Positions 1 to 8,044 of a stretch of DNA of 64,000 nt are shown here, piece after piece (positions within the stretch are counted from its first letter, which is position 1; the number at the start of each line of letters is the position of its first letter). Below the pieces are notes generated by a model, which saw only the letters and a list, made by a program, of their open reading frames with translations, did no database searches and was not told the DNA's origin. The position numbers and the translations under genes are program-made. The DNA comes from GCA-2746365 sp963711255 (GTDB lineage: Bacteria; Pseudomonadota; Gammaproteobacteria; SZUA-229). The stretch spans positions 124,001 to 188,000 of the forward strand of contig CAVQDO010000009.1 of NCBI GenBank assembly GCA_963711255.1, given 5' to 3'.

Positions 1-1
1 C

Positions 2-457
2 CTGTACAAAATAACCGGTAGCGATATCAGCAGCGGACAAAAATTTGAACGCCGCTATAAAGGTGACGAAGTGGTTACACCGCTTGATGTCTCACGTCAT
101 TCTGTTCAGCTGCTTTTCCACGATGGTGACTCGTACACCTTTATGGACAGTGAAAACTACGAACAGTTTATGTTAGCTGCCGACGCACTGGAAGACGAAG
201 CCCTGTTTCTTTACGATGGGCTGGAAGACCTGAGCGCATTAATTAGTGAAGGCGAACTACTCGGTATTGAACTACCCAACACCATGGCACTGGAAATTAC
301 TGAATGCGCACCGGCGATGAAGGCCGCATCCTCATCAGCTAGAACCAAACCGGCGACCTTAACCACTGGCCTGGTAGTACAGGTTCCAGAATACCTGACA
401 CCTGGTGAACTGATAAAAATCAACACTGAAACTCGCGAATTTATTTCCAGAGCCTAG
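2..457 (+). CDS. efpL: Elongation factor P-like protein EfpL (YeiP), 5'-truncated by the window edge
   Basis: This is the C-terminal part (about 151 residues) of an EF-P paralogue, which acts on ribosomes stalled at difficult motifs such as polyproline. The frame is open from base 2, so the N-terminal KOW-like domain with the tip residue lies outside the window. The visible part has the central OB domain (RYKGDEVV, FHDGDSYTFMD) and the C-terminal OB domain with the family signature SARTKPATLTTGLVVQVPEYL. The ending INTETREFISRA fits the YeiP/EfpL branch, whose C-terminus is R-x-x-x-RA-like, better than canonical EF-P. The GTG at base 71 would give a shorter ORF but is internal to the domain. 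Confidence in family is high; EfpL rather than EF-P is judged from the C-terminal motif. Confidence 0.9.
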   Translation: MYKITGSDISSGQKFERRYKGDEVVTPLDVSRHSVQLLFHDGDSYTFMDSENYEQFMLAADALEDEALFLYDGLEDLSALISEGELLGIELPNTMALEITECAPAMKAASSSARTKPATLTTGLVVQVPEYLTPGELIKINTETREFISRA

Positions 458-489
458 CAATCACCTGAATTCATAACAGTATCGTTTCA

Positions 490-1056
490 ATGAACCTGCC
501 CGCATCCATCATTCAGCCACTATCTGCAAGCCAGCAGCAACGGGTTATTGAGCAAACACATAAATATATCAAACAGGCGAGCGATTTATTTAACATGAAA
601 AACCGTCCTGTTGATATTGTTTTCAACCTGAAAGGCCGTGCTGCAGGCATGTATAAAGTCAGCGGTTCAAACAGCCTGTTTAGAAAAGAAAAAAGAGAAA
701 TTCGCTATAACCCGTATATTTTTTCAAAGTATTTTGACGATAACTTTAATACCACCATACCCCACGAAGTCGCTCACTATGTAAGCGATTTAATCTATGG
801 TTTGAAAAATATAAAGCCGCATGGAAAAGAATGGAAAACAGTGATGCAGGCCTTTTCTGCCGATGCCAGCGTTACTGCAAATTATGACCTGTCCGGTATA
901 CCTGTTAAAAAACAGTCTTTATTCACCTATAGCTGCAACTGCCGGGAACACCAGTTATCAACAATCAGGCACAACAGAATCACTAAACGCCGGTTTAAAT
1001 ATTCTTGCAAATACTGCAAGCAGACGCTGAAATTTAAACAGCATAGCAAAAATTAA
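490..1056 (+). CDS. sprT: SprT-family zinc metalloprotease-like protein
   Basis: This 188-residue protein has a zincin motif HEVAHYVSD near residue 94 and a downstream HGKEW that would supply the third zinc ligand, as in SprT/Spartan-type proteins. The C-terminal part has a zinc ribbon (CNC...CKYC, residues about 150-180). SprT domains in eukaryotes act on DNA-protein crosslinks; the bacterial SprT role is poorly defined. It lies 32 bases after efpL on the same strand and may be cotranscribed. Length is close to the E. coli family member (about 165 residues). The family call is secure, the substrate unknown. Confidence 0.9.
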   Translation: MNLPASIIQPLSASQQQRVIEQTHKYIKQASDLFNMKNRPVDIVFNLKGRAAGMYKVSGSNSLFRKEKREIRYNPYIFSKYFDDNFNTTIPHEVAHYVSDLIYGLKNIKPHGKEWKTVMQAFSADASVTANYDLSGIPVKKQSLFTYSCNCREHQLSTIRHNRITKRRFKYSCKYCKQTLKFKQHSKN

Positions 1057-1097
1057 AACTCAGCCCTATAATTTTCAGCTACGATAGAAATCAACAA

Positions 1098-1421
1098 CTA
1101 GGGCTCTTCGCCATAGTCAATAGTGATTTCTTCACCCGGGTGGATATCACGTACTGCATATAATTCAAAACCAATAAACTCAGCATGTGGTTGCGCACTG
1201 TGGTTTATATAACGCAGCAGGTTCTTTCCGTCACGACCAACCCATACATCATCATACTTCTCAACCCAAAGCACATGCGAACTATTTTCACTTACGACAG
1301 GGCCATCGTACTCACCCATATAGTCGCCCTCTTTAATTTTCTCACGTGCAAATAATCCGCTACCGTGGATACCTGACTCCTTGGTATAAAACAACTCGTG
1401 CAATTGCTCATCTGACAACAT
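1098..1421 (-). CDS. SET domain-containing protein
   Basis: This small 107-residue protein is almost entirely a SET domain. GIHGSGLFA near residue 18 is the S-adenosylmethionine-binding start, LRYINHSA carries the NHS core, and EEITIDYGEE is the C-terminal pseudoknot strand. SET domains methylate lysine side chains. Short bacterial versions like this one lack the cysteine-rich pre- and post-SET regions, and their substrates are mostly unknown. It is transcribed convergently to sprT and stands alone. The start codon ATG at 1421 gives a full domain. Catalytic activity is inferred from the family only. Confidence 0.85.
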   Translation of the reverse strand: MLSDEQLHELFYTKESGIHGSGLFAREKIKEGDYMGEYDGPVVSENSSHVLWVEKYDDVWVGRDGKNLLRYINHSAQPHAEFIGFELYAVRDIHPGEEITIDYGEEP

Positions 1422-1591
1422 ATGTATTACCTGTGTATCTATTTCAAAGTCATTTAAAGTAAAAATACTCTGCGATATTTTATCATGTAAAAAAATACAG
1501 CCGCACTATAAATGAAGGAGCCTTAATTATGTTATAGCACCCAGATAAAAACAGGCATTAAATATACTATTGCTGCACACAGACAAAAAAT

Positions 1592-2074
1592 TTAGTGCTG
1601 GTGGCCACCTGGACCATGCACGTGGCCATGTGATATTTCTTCTTCAGATGCTTCTCTGACATCAACCACTTTAACCGCAAAATTTAAATCCATACCGGCT
1701 AATGCATGGTTACCATCGATAACTACCGCCTCGTCCTTAACTTCAACTACGGTAACAACAACCGCCTGGCCATCCGGGCTTTGTGCATGAAACTGCACAC
1801 CTGGCTTGATTTCTGCGGCATTATCAAACATCTCTTTTGGCACTTCCTGGATACGCTGCTCATCTTTATGGCCATAACCTTCTTCCGGAGAAACCTTTAC
1901 CTCGAATTCATCACCGGAAGATTTACCGGCAAGGGCATTTTCCAGACCAGGGATAATATTCATGGCACCATGCAGATACAGAAAGCTACCATCGTCAGAC
2001 TGATCGATGACATTGCCGTCATTATCTTTAAGTGTGTAGTGTAATGTTACAACTGAATTGGCTTGAATTTGCAT
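1592..2074 (-). CDS. slyD: FKBP-type peptidyl-prolyl isomerase, SlyD-like
   Basis: This 160-residue protein has the SlyD architecture. An FKBP half-domain at residues 1-70 (VVTLHYTLKDNDGNVID, IIPGLENALAG) is followed by an inserted chaperone flap (about 70-125) and the second FKBP segment. The C-terminus is histidine-rich (HGHVHGPGGHQH), a nickel-binding tail feature of SlyD, though shorter than in E. coli and without cysteines. It catalyses cis-trans proline isomerisation and acts as a cytosolic chaperone; in E. coli SlyD also feeds nickel to hydrogenase maturation. No hydrogenase genes are near. It is monocistronic as far as can be seen. Confidence 0.9.
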   Translation of the reverse strand: MQIQANSVVTLHYTLKDNDGNVIDQSDDGSFLYLHGAMNIIPGLENALAGKSSGDEFEVKVSPEEGYGHKDEQRIQEVPKEMFDNAAEIKPGVQFHAQSPDGQAVVVTVVEVKDEAVVIDGNHALAGMDLNFAVKVVDVREASEEEISHGHVHGPGGHQH

Positions 2075-2169
2075 AGTACCAGAGAGCCTCTACTCGAATA
2101 GTTAGTCAAAAAATGGGACATACACTAGCAGAAAACGCGGTAAAAATCACTGCGCAGGACTAAACGGGG

Positions 2170-2271
2170 TTACAGGCTCCAGGGCTGGTTACCAAAATAG
2201 ACCCGCAAAAACGCAATTAATCCGCAGATTAAGACAACAAAAACTGTTATGGCAAGGGCTACTTTATCCAT
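2170..2271 (-). CDS. Tiny single-pass membrane protein (33 aa)
   Basis: I do not recognise a family. A reading frame of 33 codons starts MDKVALAITVFVVLICGLIA and ends NQPWSL. It consists of a short charged start, one hydrophobic segment of about 20 residues and a short polar tail containing an arginine. The layout is that of small single-pass inner-membrane peptides. It has only a weak ribosome binding site. A second ORF of the same kind sits just upstream on the same strand (2354-2470), which raises the chance that both are real. The frame is too short to be certain. Confidence 0.4.
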   Translation of the reverse strand: MDKVALAITVFVVLICGLIAFLRVYFGNQPWSL

Positions 2272-2353
2272 GATCAGGCCATTATAACTTGAACATGGAC
2301 AACCTGAACATGAATAAGCTGTTCATAGATAACCGGGTATTGAATCCTCAGTA

Positions 2354-2470
2354 TTATAAACGGCTGCCGATGTAGCTTGCCAAAATAATCAGCAAGAACG
2401 TGATTCCAATCAACACTGCGATGACTTTCGCAACATTTAGTAATATCGTTTTATCATCAGCCTGTAGCAT
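2354..2470 (-). CDS. Tiny single-pass membrane protein (38 aa)
   Basis: This 38-codon frame starts MLQADDKTILLNVAKVIAVL, runs through one hydrophobic helix (about residues 13-31) and ends ASYIGSRL. A good Shine-Dalgarno sequence, GAGGG, lies seven bases before the ATG on the minus strand, which supports translation. The N-terminus is acidic-then-basic and the tail is positively charged, as expected for a single-pass inner-membrane peptide. It precedes the 33-codon ORF by about 80 bases and may share its transcript. No family is recognised and no function is proposed. Confidence 0.5.
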   Translation of the reverse strand: MLQADDKTILLNVAKVIAVLIGITFLLIILASYIGSRL

Positions 2471-2629
2471 CTGTAATCCCTCACTTATTTTAGGTTTTTG
2501 TACCATACACCGCAAATTGCATCAGTTTTCAGGATCTAAATCAAGAAATCTAATAGCCCACAACCAGTGAAACACCACGGCAAGCCGAAAGCAATCGATA
2601 TATTGACGCCAAAATACCGGCGGGCATGA

Positions 2630-3033
2630 ACAAAACCCTCAGCACAATGGTTTTACCGTGACCGGTTCAGTTACGGCAAAGGCCTGAAAGGGGTAAACCT
2701 GGACCCCGCCTGGTCGGTCGCGAACTATCCGCGCGACTGTTTCCTAAAATGCTGATCCAGCAGCAATGGCAGGATGAAAACAAGGCTTCACTGGTCGAGT
2801 CATTCATCAGCTGGTTATCGCCCTATTTACTGGTTCTGGATTTTTTACGCGACCCGCAACGAGAAATACTGGAAAAAAACGCAAGTGAACATGCCTTACT
2901 GGTCGATAGAATGTACCCGCTTCACCCAAAAGTTATTAACCGGCAGACTATCAATGCGGCAAGGGTAGAGGCCATGTTGCGCAAGGCCAATAAATACAGC
3001 AGCAACACCAGCTACGCCGTCGACACTGTTTAA
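2630..3033 (+). pseudogene. Decayed or frameshifted gene of unknown function
   Basis: Two frames together look like one protein. From 2630 the second frame reads a protein-like stretch (QWFYRDRFSYGKGLKGVNLD, then DPAWSVANYPRD) that stops at 2753. From about 2737 the first frame continues as FPKMLIQQQWQDENK and runs to a stop at 3033. The join NYPRD-FPKM would need a one-base change near 2738-2743. The ATG at 2749 that opens the remaining 94-codon frame has no ribosome binding site. I therefore read this as a frameshifted gene or remnant, not an intact small gene. The family is not recognised. Confidence 0.4.
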
Positions 3034-3049
3034 ACTTGTATTTACTACA

Positions 3050-3664
3050 CTACATTCCGTTACCGAATTTATCATGGTGAATATCGGTGGTTTCGCGCAT
3101 TGATTTCAGCGCAACGGAATAACCACGCAGTATGCCAAGCGCCCAGCTGATACGCTCCCTGAAATAAGCATCAGCATCGGCATCATTATCTTCCGCTTTA
3201 TCATTCAGGATTTTTTCGACATTACGCAATACCAGTTGCTCCGGGATATAACACAGGCGATTGTTTTTATAACTGCTCATACGTAGTTCAGCGACCGGGT
3301 AAGCGCCGCCGTCGGCTGATGACACGGTTACGATCATTGCCGGTTTATGCCCCAGCTCAAAACGGTTAAACAACAGGAAGAAGTTTTTCAAACCGGCAGG
3401 AACCTGGCCATGCCACTCCGGTGAAATAATAATAAAAGCATCACTTTCAATCAGCTGCTGCTTAATCGGTGCAAGCCGCTGGTTCCATTCTTCATTATCT
3501 TCCCATAATGTCTGGTCCCATAATGGCAGCGGATTATCCGCCAGTGCATAAACCCAGGGCTCGATATCATCAAAATCACTGTTCAGTGTTTTTTCCAGAT
3601 GACGTGCAACTTTTTCACTTTGTGACGGATTACGGTGACTACCGCTGATAATGCTTATTTTCAT
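3050..3664 (-). CDS. NAD(P)H-dependent FMN reductase-like flavoprotein
   Basis: This 204-residue flavodoxin-fold protein belongs to the NADPH-dependent FMN reductase family. The N-terminal IISGSHRNPSQSEKVARHL is the phosphate-binding loop for FMN. ISPEWHGQVPAGLKNFF (about residue 80) corresponds to the family's SPEYNGSxPGxLKN motif, which contacts the flavin ring. Such enzymes reduce FMN or quinones using NAD(P)H; the substrate cannot be deduced. It is a single gene with 118 bases of spacer from the srkA 3' end, on the same strand. The C-terminal region, rich in acidic residues, extends past the core fold. Confidence 0.8.
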   Translation of the reverse strand: MKISIISGSHRNPSQSEKVARHLEKTLNSDFDDIEPWVYALADNPLPLWDQTLWEDNEEWNQRLAPIKQQLIESDAFIIISPEWHGQVPAGLKNFFLLFNRFELGHKPAMIVTVSSADGGAYPVAELRMSSYKNNRLCYIPEQLVLRNVEKILNDKAEDNDADADAYFRERISWALGILRGYSVALKSMRETTDIHHDKFGNGM

Positions 3665-3782
3665 TATTGAAACCTTTAAAAAATTTTAAATGTATTTTAA
3701 TTACAGAGTGCCTTAAAAAACGCACACTAGTATATGTCATCTCGTCCAGCTACAGGTCATCGCGAGCAGCGGGGCAGCCCAA

Positions 3783-4775
3783 TCACACAACCAGTACAGG
3801 TTCCTGTAATCGTGACAACTGTTCTCGTAGTTCCAGCACATGCTGCTCCCAGTACTGGTCGCTATTAAACCAGGGAAAAGCCAGTGGAAATGCCGGATCA
3901 TTCCAGCGTCTTGCCAGCCACGCGGCGTAGTGCATCATGCGTAAACTACGCAGCGCCTCTATCAAGTTCAGCTCTTTTAAATCAAGGCTGGCAAACTCCT
4001 CGTAACCTTCCAGTAAATCACACATCTGCTCTGTCATTTCCTGGCGCTCACCAGACAGTAACATCCATAAATCCTGTATTGCCGGACCGGTACAGCAATC
4101 ATCCAGATCAACAAAGTGCGGCCCGTCATCTGTCCACAGTACATTACTGCGATGACAGTCACCATGCAATCGAATGCTTTTATATTTACCGCAGCGCTCA
4201 AAGGCCGCCCTGATCGCTTTAAGCAAATCATCTACCAGCGTCTGGTAGGCAAGCTCAAGGTGCGCCGGAATAAAACCCGCTTCCTGTAAATAAGCCGCTG
4301 ACTGTTCGCCCATGCGATGAATCTCTATTTTATGACGATGCTGAAACGATGCGGTACGGCCAACGTTGTGTATGCGTGCGATAAAACGACCCACCCAGTT
4401 TAAATCTTCACGTGTTTCCAGATCAGGCCAGCGGCCACCGCGCAGCGGATACAGAGAAAAACGATAACCTTCATATTGAAATAAGGTTTTATCCTGAATT
4501 ATCAATGGTGCGACCACAGGAATTTCCTGCGCTGCCAGCTCCAGTGCAAACTCGTGTTCTTCCTGCAGTGCTTCATTACTCCAGCGTCCGGGACGGTAAA
4601 ACTTGGCGATAACGGCGCCACCCTGCTCAAGCCCACAACGATAAACACGATTCTCATAACTGTTTAATGCCAGCATACGGCCACTGCTTTCATAACCCAG
4701 TGATTCGATCGCATCGAGTGTAGTCTCGGGCGTTAAATCAGTATAATCAGATTTTAGTTCTTCATTTTTTTGCAT
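3783..4775 (-). CDS. srkA: Stress response kinase A (YihE/RdoA)
   Basis: This 330-residue protein has the SrkA fold, an aminoglycoside phosphotransferase-like Ser/Thr kinase. Visible motifs are the N-terminal lobe AVIAKFYRPGRWS with the ATP-binding lysine, the catalytic loop HGDCHRSNVLW (about residue 200) and the metal-binding FVDLDDCCTGPAIQDLWML. In E. coli, SrkA is a Cpx-linked kinase that protects against programmed cell death after envelope and oxidative stress. Length matches the E. coli protein (328). Its start lies within 25 bases of the start of a divergent redoxin gene, so the two probably share a regulatory region; both are redox or stress related. Confidence 0.93.
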   Translation of the reverse strand: MQKNEELKSDYTDLTPETTLDAIESLGYESSGRMLALNSYENRVYRCGLEQGGAVIAKFYRPGRWSNEALQEEHEFALELAAQEIPVVAPLIIQDKTLFQYEGYRFSLYPLRGGRWPDLETREDLNWVGRFIARIHNVGRTASFQHRHKIEIHRMGEQSAAYLQEAGFIPAHLELAYQTLVDDLLKAIRAAFERCGKYKSIRLHGDCHRSNVLWTDDGPHFVDLDDCCTGPAIQDLWMLLSGERQEMTEQMCDLLEGYEEFASLDLKELNLIEALRSLRMMHYAAWLARRWNDPAFPLAFPWFNSDQYWEQHVLELREQLSRLQEPVLVV

Positions 4776-4799
4776 TATTTACACTTAAAAGTAATCTCT

Positions 4800-5480
4800 A
4801 TGTCAGCCCTTTCAAATAAAGCCGAATTAAATCAAGCTGCACCGCAACCTGAAATAGAATGCTGGGTGCAGGGGCATGAACCGGCGATTAATGAATTAAG
4901 CGGCCAGGTTATTCTGATCGAAGTCATCCAGGTCAATTGCCCGGGCTGCTTCGTTCACGCTCTGCCAGAAGCAATTCGTCTGCACGAAAACTACGAAACT
5001 CAAGGTTTGAAAGTTTTTGCCATTGCAACTGCTTTTGAACACTTTGAACATAATACATTGAATAATCTGCAGCGTCTGCTGCAACAGGAAGAATTAATCG
5101 GTGACCCCCTGTTTCAACTCGGCAAAGCCGGGTTTCTCGAGAATAATAAACTGCCGTATAAGATTCCTTTCAGCGTGGCCATGGATAAACTGGTTGAGAC
5201 CACACCTGATATTGACCAGGCCAGCATTAACCGGTTTATCCTCGGCCAGATTCCAGATTTTCACCAGGGAACATTAAGCGACCAGCAAAAACAGTCGATT
5301 TATCAGCAGGCGGAAACTTATCTAAAAAGCAGGACTCACAGTGCACTGACTTTTGAAATGTACGGACTGCAGGGCACGCCTTCCAGCATATTAATTGACA
5401 AAAAGGGCGTACTTAGAAAAGTATTATTCGGTTTAAGCAGCGGACTTGAAGCTGACATACAGGCATTGCTGGAGGAATGA
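4800..5480 (+). CDS. Redoxin / thioredoxin-like protein with CPGC motif
   Basis: This thioredoxin-fold protein has about 226 residues and the active-site motif VNCPGCFVHALPEAI near residue 47. There is a long helical insertion, and the C-terminal half contains GTPSSILIDKKGVLRK, the cis-proline strand of TlpA/AhpC-type proteins. The N-terminus is not a signal peptide, so it is probably cytosolic. An in-frame ATG at 4770 exists but lies inside the divergent srkA 5' end; I prefer ATG 4800, from which the conserved part begins. It probably reduces disulfides or peroxides; the partner is unknown. Confidence 0.75.
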   Translation: MSALSNKAELNQAAPQPEIECWVQGHEPAINELSGQVILIEVIQVNCPGCFVHALPEAIRLHENYETQGLKVFAIATAFEHFEHNTLNNLQRLLQQEELIGDPLFQLGKAGFLENNKLPYKIPFSVAMDKLVETTPDIDQASINRFILGQIPDFHQGTLSDQQKQSIYQQAETYLKSRTHSALTFEMYGLQGTPSSILIDKKGVLRKVLFGLSSGLEADIQALLEE

Positions 5481-5549
5481 AACTCACACTTAGTATTTGC
5501 CGCTAATAAGCATTATAATTCATCCACTTTTATACACATTTTGAACATT

Positions 5550-6041
5550 ATGATTGAAAGCATTGCAGAAAAAACCCTTTATGCCAGCCGCTGGCTGCTA
5601 GCGCCTATTTACCTGGGCCTGAGCCTGGGACTGTTACTTCTTGGCCTCAAGTTCTTCCAGGAAGTATTCCATGTATTACCAATGGTATTTACAATTAAAG
5701 AAGCTGACCTGGTGTTAATAATTTTAAGCCTGGTCGACATTTCACTGGTAGGCGGACTGATTGTTATGGTCATGCTCAGCGGCTATGAAAATTTTGTCTC
5801 CACCATCGACCTCAAAGAAGGCAGTGAAAAACTTGACTGGCTTGGAAAAATGGATGCTGGCTCATTAAAGCAGAAAGTCGCCGCCTCTATTGTTGCCATT
5901 TCTTCAATCCACCTGCTAAAAGCATTCATGAATGCACAGTCCATCCCAAATGATAAACTGATGTGGTACGTACTCATCCATTTAACGTTTGTTGTTTCTG
6001 CCATTGGCATGGCATACGTAGATAAAATGAATAAACACTAG
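5550..6041 (+). CDS. yqhA: YqhA family (UPF0114) inner-membrane protein
   Basis: This protein of about 163 residues closely matches the YqhA/UPF0114 family over its whole length: YASRWLLAPIYLGLSLGLLL, VDISLVGGLIVMVMLSGYEN, LGKMDAGSLKQKVAASIVAI and LMWYVLIHLTFVVSA. Three to four transmembrane helices are visible. The function is unknown. I place the start at ATG 5550 (MIESIAEKTLYASRW) because the E. coli homologue begins at the equivalent residue. The TTG at 5541 would only add three residues. Confidence 0.92.
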   Translation: MIESIAEKTLYASRWLLAPIYLGLSLGLLLLGLKFFQEVFHVLPMVFTIKEADLVLIILSLVDISLVGGLIVMVMLSGYENFVSTIDLKEGSEKLDWLGKMDAGSLKQKVAASIVAISSIHLLKAFMNAQSIPNDKLMWYVLIHLTFVVSAIGMAYVDKMNKH

Positions 6042-6051
6042 GGGTAAAATT

Positions 6052-6294
6052 ATGCGCGGCATGGTACCACCCGATCCGGAGTCCGGTGCATCAAGCATTG
6101 AATTTGCTGTTGTCTATATTCCCAAACGCAGCCGCAATCGTTTCGCGGCCAACTGTGTAGAAATTAAATCCTGTGCCGCAGATGCGCTCGACGACGCCGA
6201 TGCAGATAAAAAACTTTATGCCGCAAGGGTGAGCGGCCCGTCAAAATCGTCTGAAGGACAGTTTATTTATTACCTTGTTGAATGGCTCGACTAA
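6052..6294 (+). CDS. Hypothetical protein (80 aa)
   Basis: This 80-residue protein starts ten bases after yqhA on the same strand, and the pair is probably cotranscribed. It is a soluble-looking protein with a basic patch (IPKRSRNRF) and an alternating strand pattern at both ends (SSIEFAVVYIP, GQFIYYLVEWLD). That pattern suggests a small alpha/beta or beta domain. It has no signal peptide, membrane helix or metal motif. I do not recognise the family. It ends ten bases before the 3' end of the convergent glycosyltransferase gene. Confidence 0.6.
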   Translation: MRGMVPPDPESGASSIEFAVVYIPKRSRNRFAANCVEIKSCAADALDDADADKKLYAARVSGPSKSSEGQFIYYLVEWLD

Positions 6295-6303
6295 TCAGTA
6301 ACA

Positions 6304-7329
6304 CTAGGCGACATCAAGATAATCCGTACCCAGAATGTAACCAGCCTCATCCAGAAACTTTCGGCATTTATCCCGCACACCGTGATTTCTCACATAATTT
6401 AGTACAAACGGTTTTTCATGCTGCGGCTTATTCGCATGCTGATATAACCAGTCAGGCGAATGTGTTTCTGCGCCATGATAACACTGGCCTATTTTTCGTC
6501 TGTCAATATCGATCCAGGCCAGCGGATTAATACCGTTATCAATCAAGCACTGGGCGCGCTGCCTGGTTTTTCTTCCTGCACCCCAGAATACTATCTGCCG
6601 ATTTTCCAGGCGTGTTTCTTTTGCCAGGTACTCGGCTCGCAATTTATCGAAAGCCAGCTCAGAGTAACGGCTTGACGTTCTCGACAGTCGATGCTCCGAC
6701 TCGCGCCAGTCAATTAATACCTGTTCAAGCTTCACCATACGTTCGCCGGCCTGCATCAACCGCAGCCACAGCTCATAGTCTTCTGGAAATTCACCATCAC
6801 GATAAGAACCCAGTGCCTGTACTCGTGACTTTCTGAACATCACCGAAGGATGGGCAAAGGGTGACTCGATATAAATCTGGTTAACTATATCCTGCTGGCT
6901 CAAACAGGCATTCTGCCAGCGCATGTATTCAATATAGCCTGCCCTGATAATCGCTTCGGGGAATTTACGCGCCTGGGTTGCACATAAGGTAAGCGCACTA
7001 TCATGCCGCATTAATTCATACTGTTTTTGCAGGCGCTCGGGATACATCACATCATCCGCATCCATGCGGGCAATAAATTCAGAACGGCATTTTTCGATGC
7101 CCCGATTTAAAGCGGGAACAATGCCTTTTTCCCGGTTTTCGAAAATTTTTATTCGAGGGTCATTATAGGAACGTAAAACGGATATTGACTGGTCAGTGGA
7201 AAAGTCATCAACAACAACCAGTTCAATCGACTGCAATGTTTGCCCAAGTATACTTTTGATGCATTCATTTAAAGTACTTTCAGCATTAAATACCGGCATC
7301 AAAATACTGACATCAGGCGAGCTACTCAC
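6304..7329 (-). CDS. Family 2 glycosyltransferase with a C-terminal Rossmann-like domain
   Basis: This 341-residue protein starts with a GT-A fold: SILMPVFNAESTLNECIKSI at the N-terminus, VVVDDFSTDQS for nucleotide-sugar binding and ARMDADDVMYPERL (about residue 90) as the metal-binding DxD region. The GT2 part ends near residue 235. The last 100 residues contain VFWGAGRKTRQRAQCLI and PLAWIDIDRRKIG, which look like a second nucleotide-binding Rossmann-type unit. GT2 enzymes add sugars to lipids or polysaccharides; acceptor and sugar cannot be told. It follows the thioredoxin-HEAT gene by nine bases on the same strand, so the two form an operon-like pair. Confidence 0.85.
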   Translation of the reverse strand: MSSSPDVSILMPVFNAESTLNECIKSILGQTLQSIELVVVDDFSTDQSISVLRSYNDPRIKIFENREKGIVPALNRGIEKCRSEFIARMDADDVMYPERLQKQYELMRHDSALTLCATQARKFPEAIIRAGYIEYMRWQNACLSQQDIVNQIYIESPFAHPSVMFRKSRVQALGSYRDGEFPEDYELWLRLMQAGERMVKLEQVLIDWRESEHRLSRTSSRYSELAFDKLRAEYLAKETRLENRQIVFWGAGRKTRQRAQCLIDNGINPLAWIDIDRRKIGQCYHGAETHSPDWLYQHANKPQHEKPFVLNYVRNHGVRDKCRKFLDEAGYILGTDYLDVA

Positions 7330-7338
7330 AATAGCGCT

Positions 7339-8004
7339 TTAACGGCTGGAAATATCGCGCAGATCGTCAAGACTATCCTGTGCTATTTCCCTGACTTCGT
7401 CACTTTCATCCGTCAGCAGTTTTTCAATATCAGGAATAAAATCTGTGTTTTTTGTTAACGACAGGTAATGACAGGCATCACCACGCACACGGGCATCAGC
7501 ACTGCTTAAGTACTGCCGGAGTAATGGCCAGACCGCTTCAAACTCACTGGACTCAGCCATTTCTTCAATGATGACGCCGACACCCAGGCGCACATTAATC
7601 TTTGCATCGGCGTCCGCCATTAGCTCAATAATATTTTCCAGCACAGCGGGATCATTTTTTATTAGCTTTCTGGCAGAATCAATCTTGCCCTCAGTTAGCA
7701 CTTCGGCAATATATTCATTGATACCATCAGCATCTGATGCGCGTTGCAGCCATAACTCGATCTCCTGCCTGCTACGTGAACCCAGCAACTCGAACGGGCC
7801 TATTTGCAACCAGGGCACACTTCGTACGCCATGCTGCTGTGCCAGTTCAGGGTCCTTTTCAATGTTGACGATACGCAACTCACCGATGGCCCCGGATTTC
7901 ATAATCTCGATCAGTACCTGCATCATTGGCCCACAATACGCACATTGCTGCCCCATTAGCATTAAAACCCCGGGTGAAGTGATCTTTTTCTGGCCTTTTG
8001 TCAT
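7339..8004 (-). CDS. Thioredoxin-fold protein with C-terminal HEAT-like repeats
   Basis: This 221-residue protein has an N-terminal thioredoxin fold (residues 10-90) with a CAYC active site in MGQQCAYCGPMMQVL and a cis-proline strand VRSVPWLQIGPFEL. The C-terminal half (about 125-221) contains two to three HEAT-like helical hairpins (SSADARVRGDACHYLSLTKN, TDESDEVREIAQDSLDDLRD). No signal peptide is seen, so it is cytosolic. The HEAT part suggests binding to a protein partner whose cysteine the thioredoxin part could reduce. It is transcribed divergently from another thioredoxin-like gene, 40 bases away, and directly upstream of the glycosyltransferase. Confidence 0.75.
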   Translation of the reverse strand: MTKGQKKITSPGVLMLMGQQCAYCGPMMQVLIEIMKSGAIGELRIVNIEKDPELAQQHGVRSVPWLQIGPFELLGSRSRQEIELWLQRASDADGINEYIAEVLTEGKIDSARKLIKNDPAVLENIIELMADADAKINVRLGVGVIIEEMAESSEFEAVWPLLRQYLSSADARVRGDACHYLSLTKNTDFIPDIEKLLTDESDEVREIAQDSLDDLRDISSR

Positions 8005-8044
8005 ATAATCGAGTGGTGTTGTCTATTTAAATAGCAGGATGATA

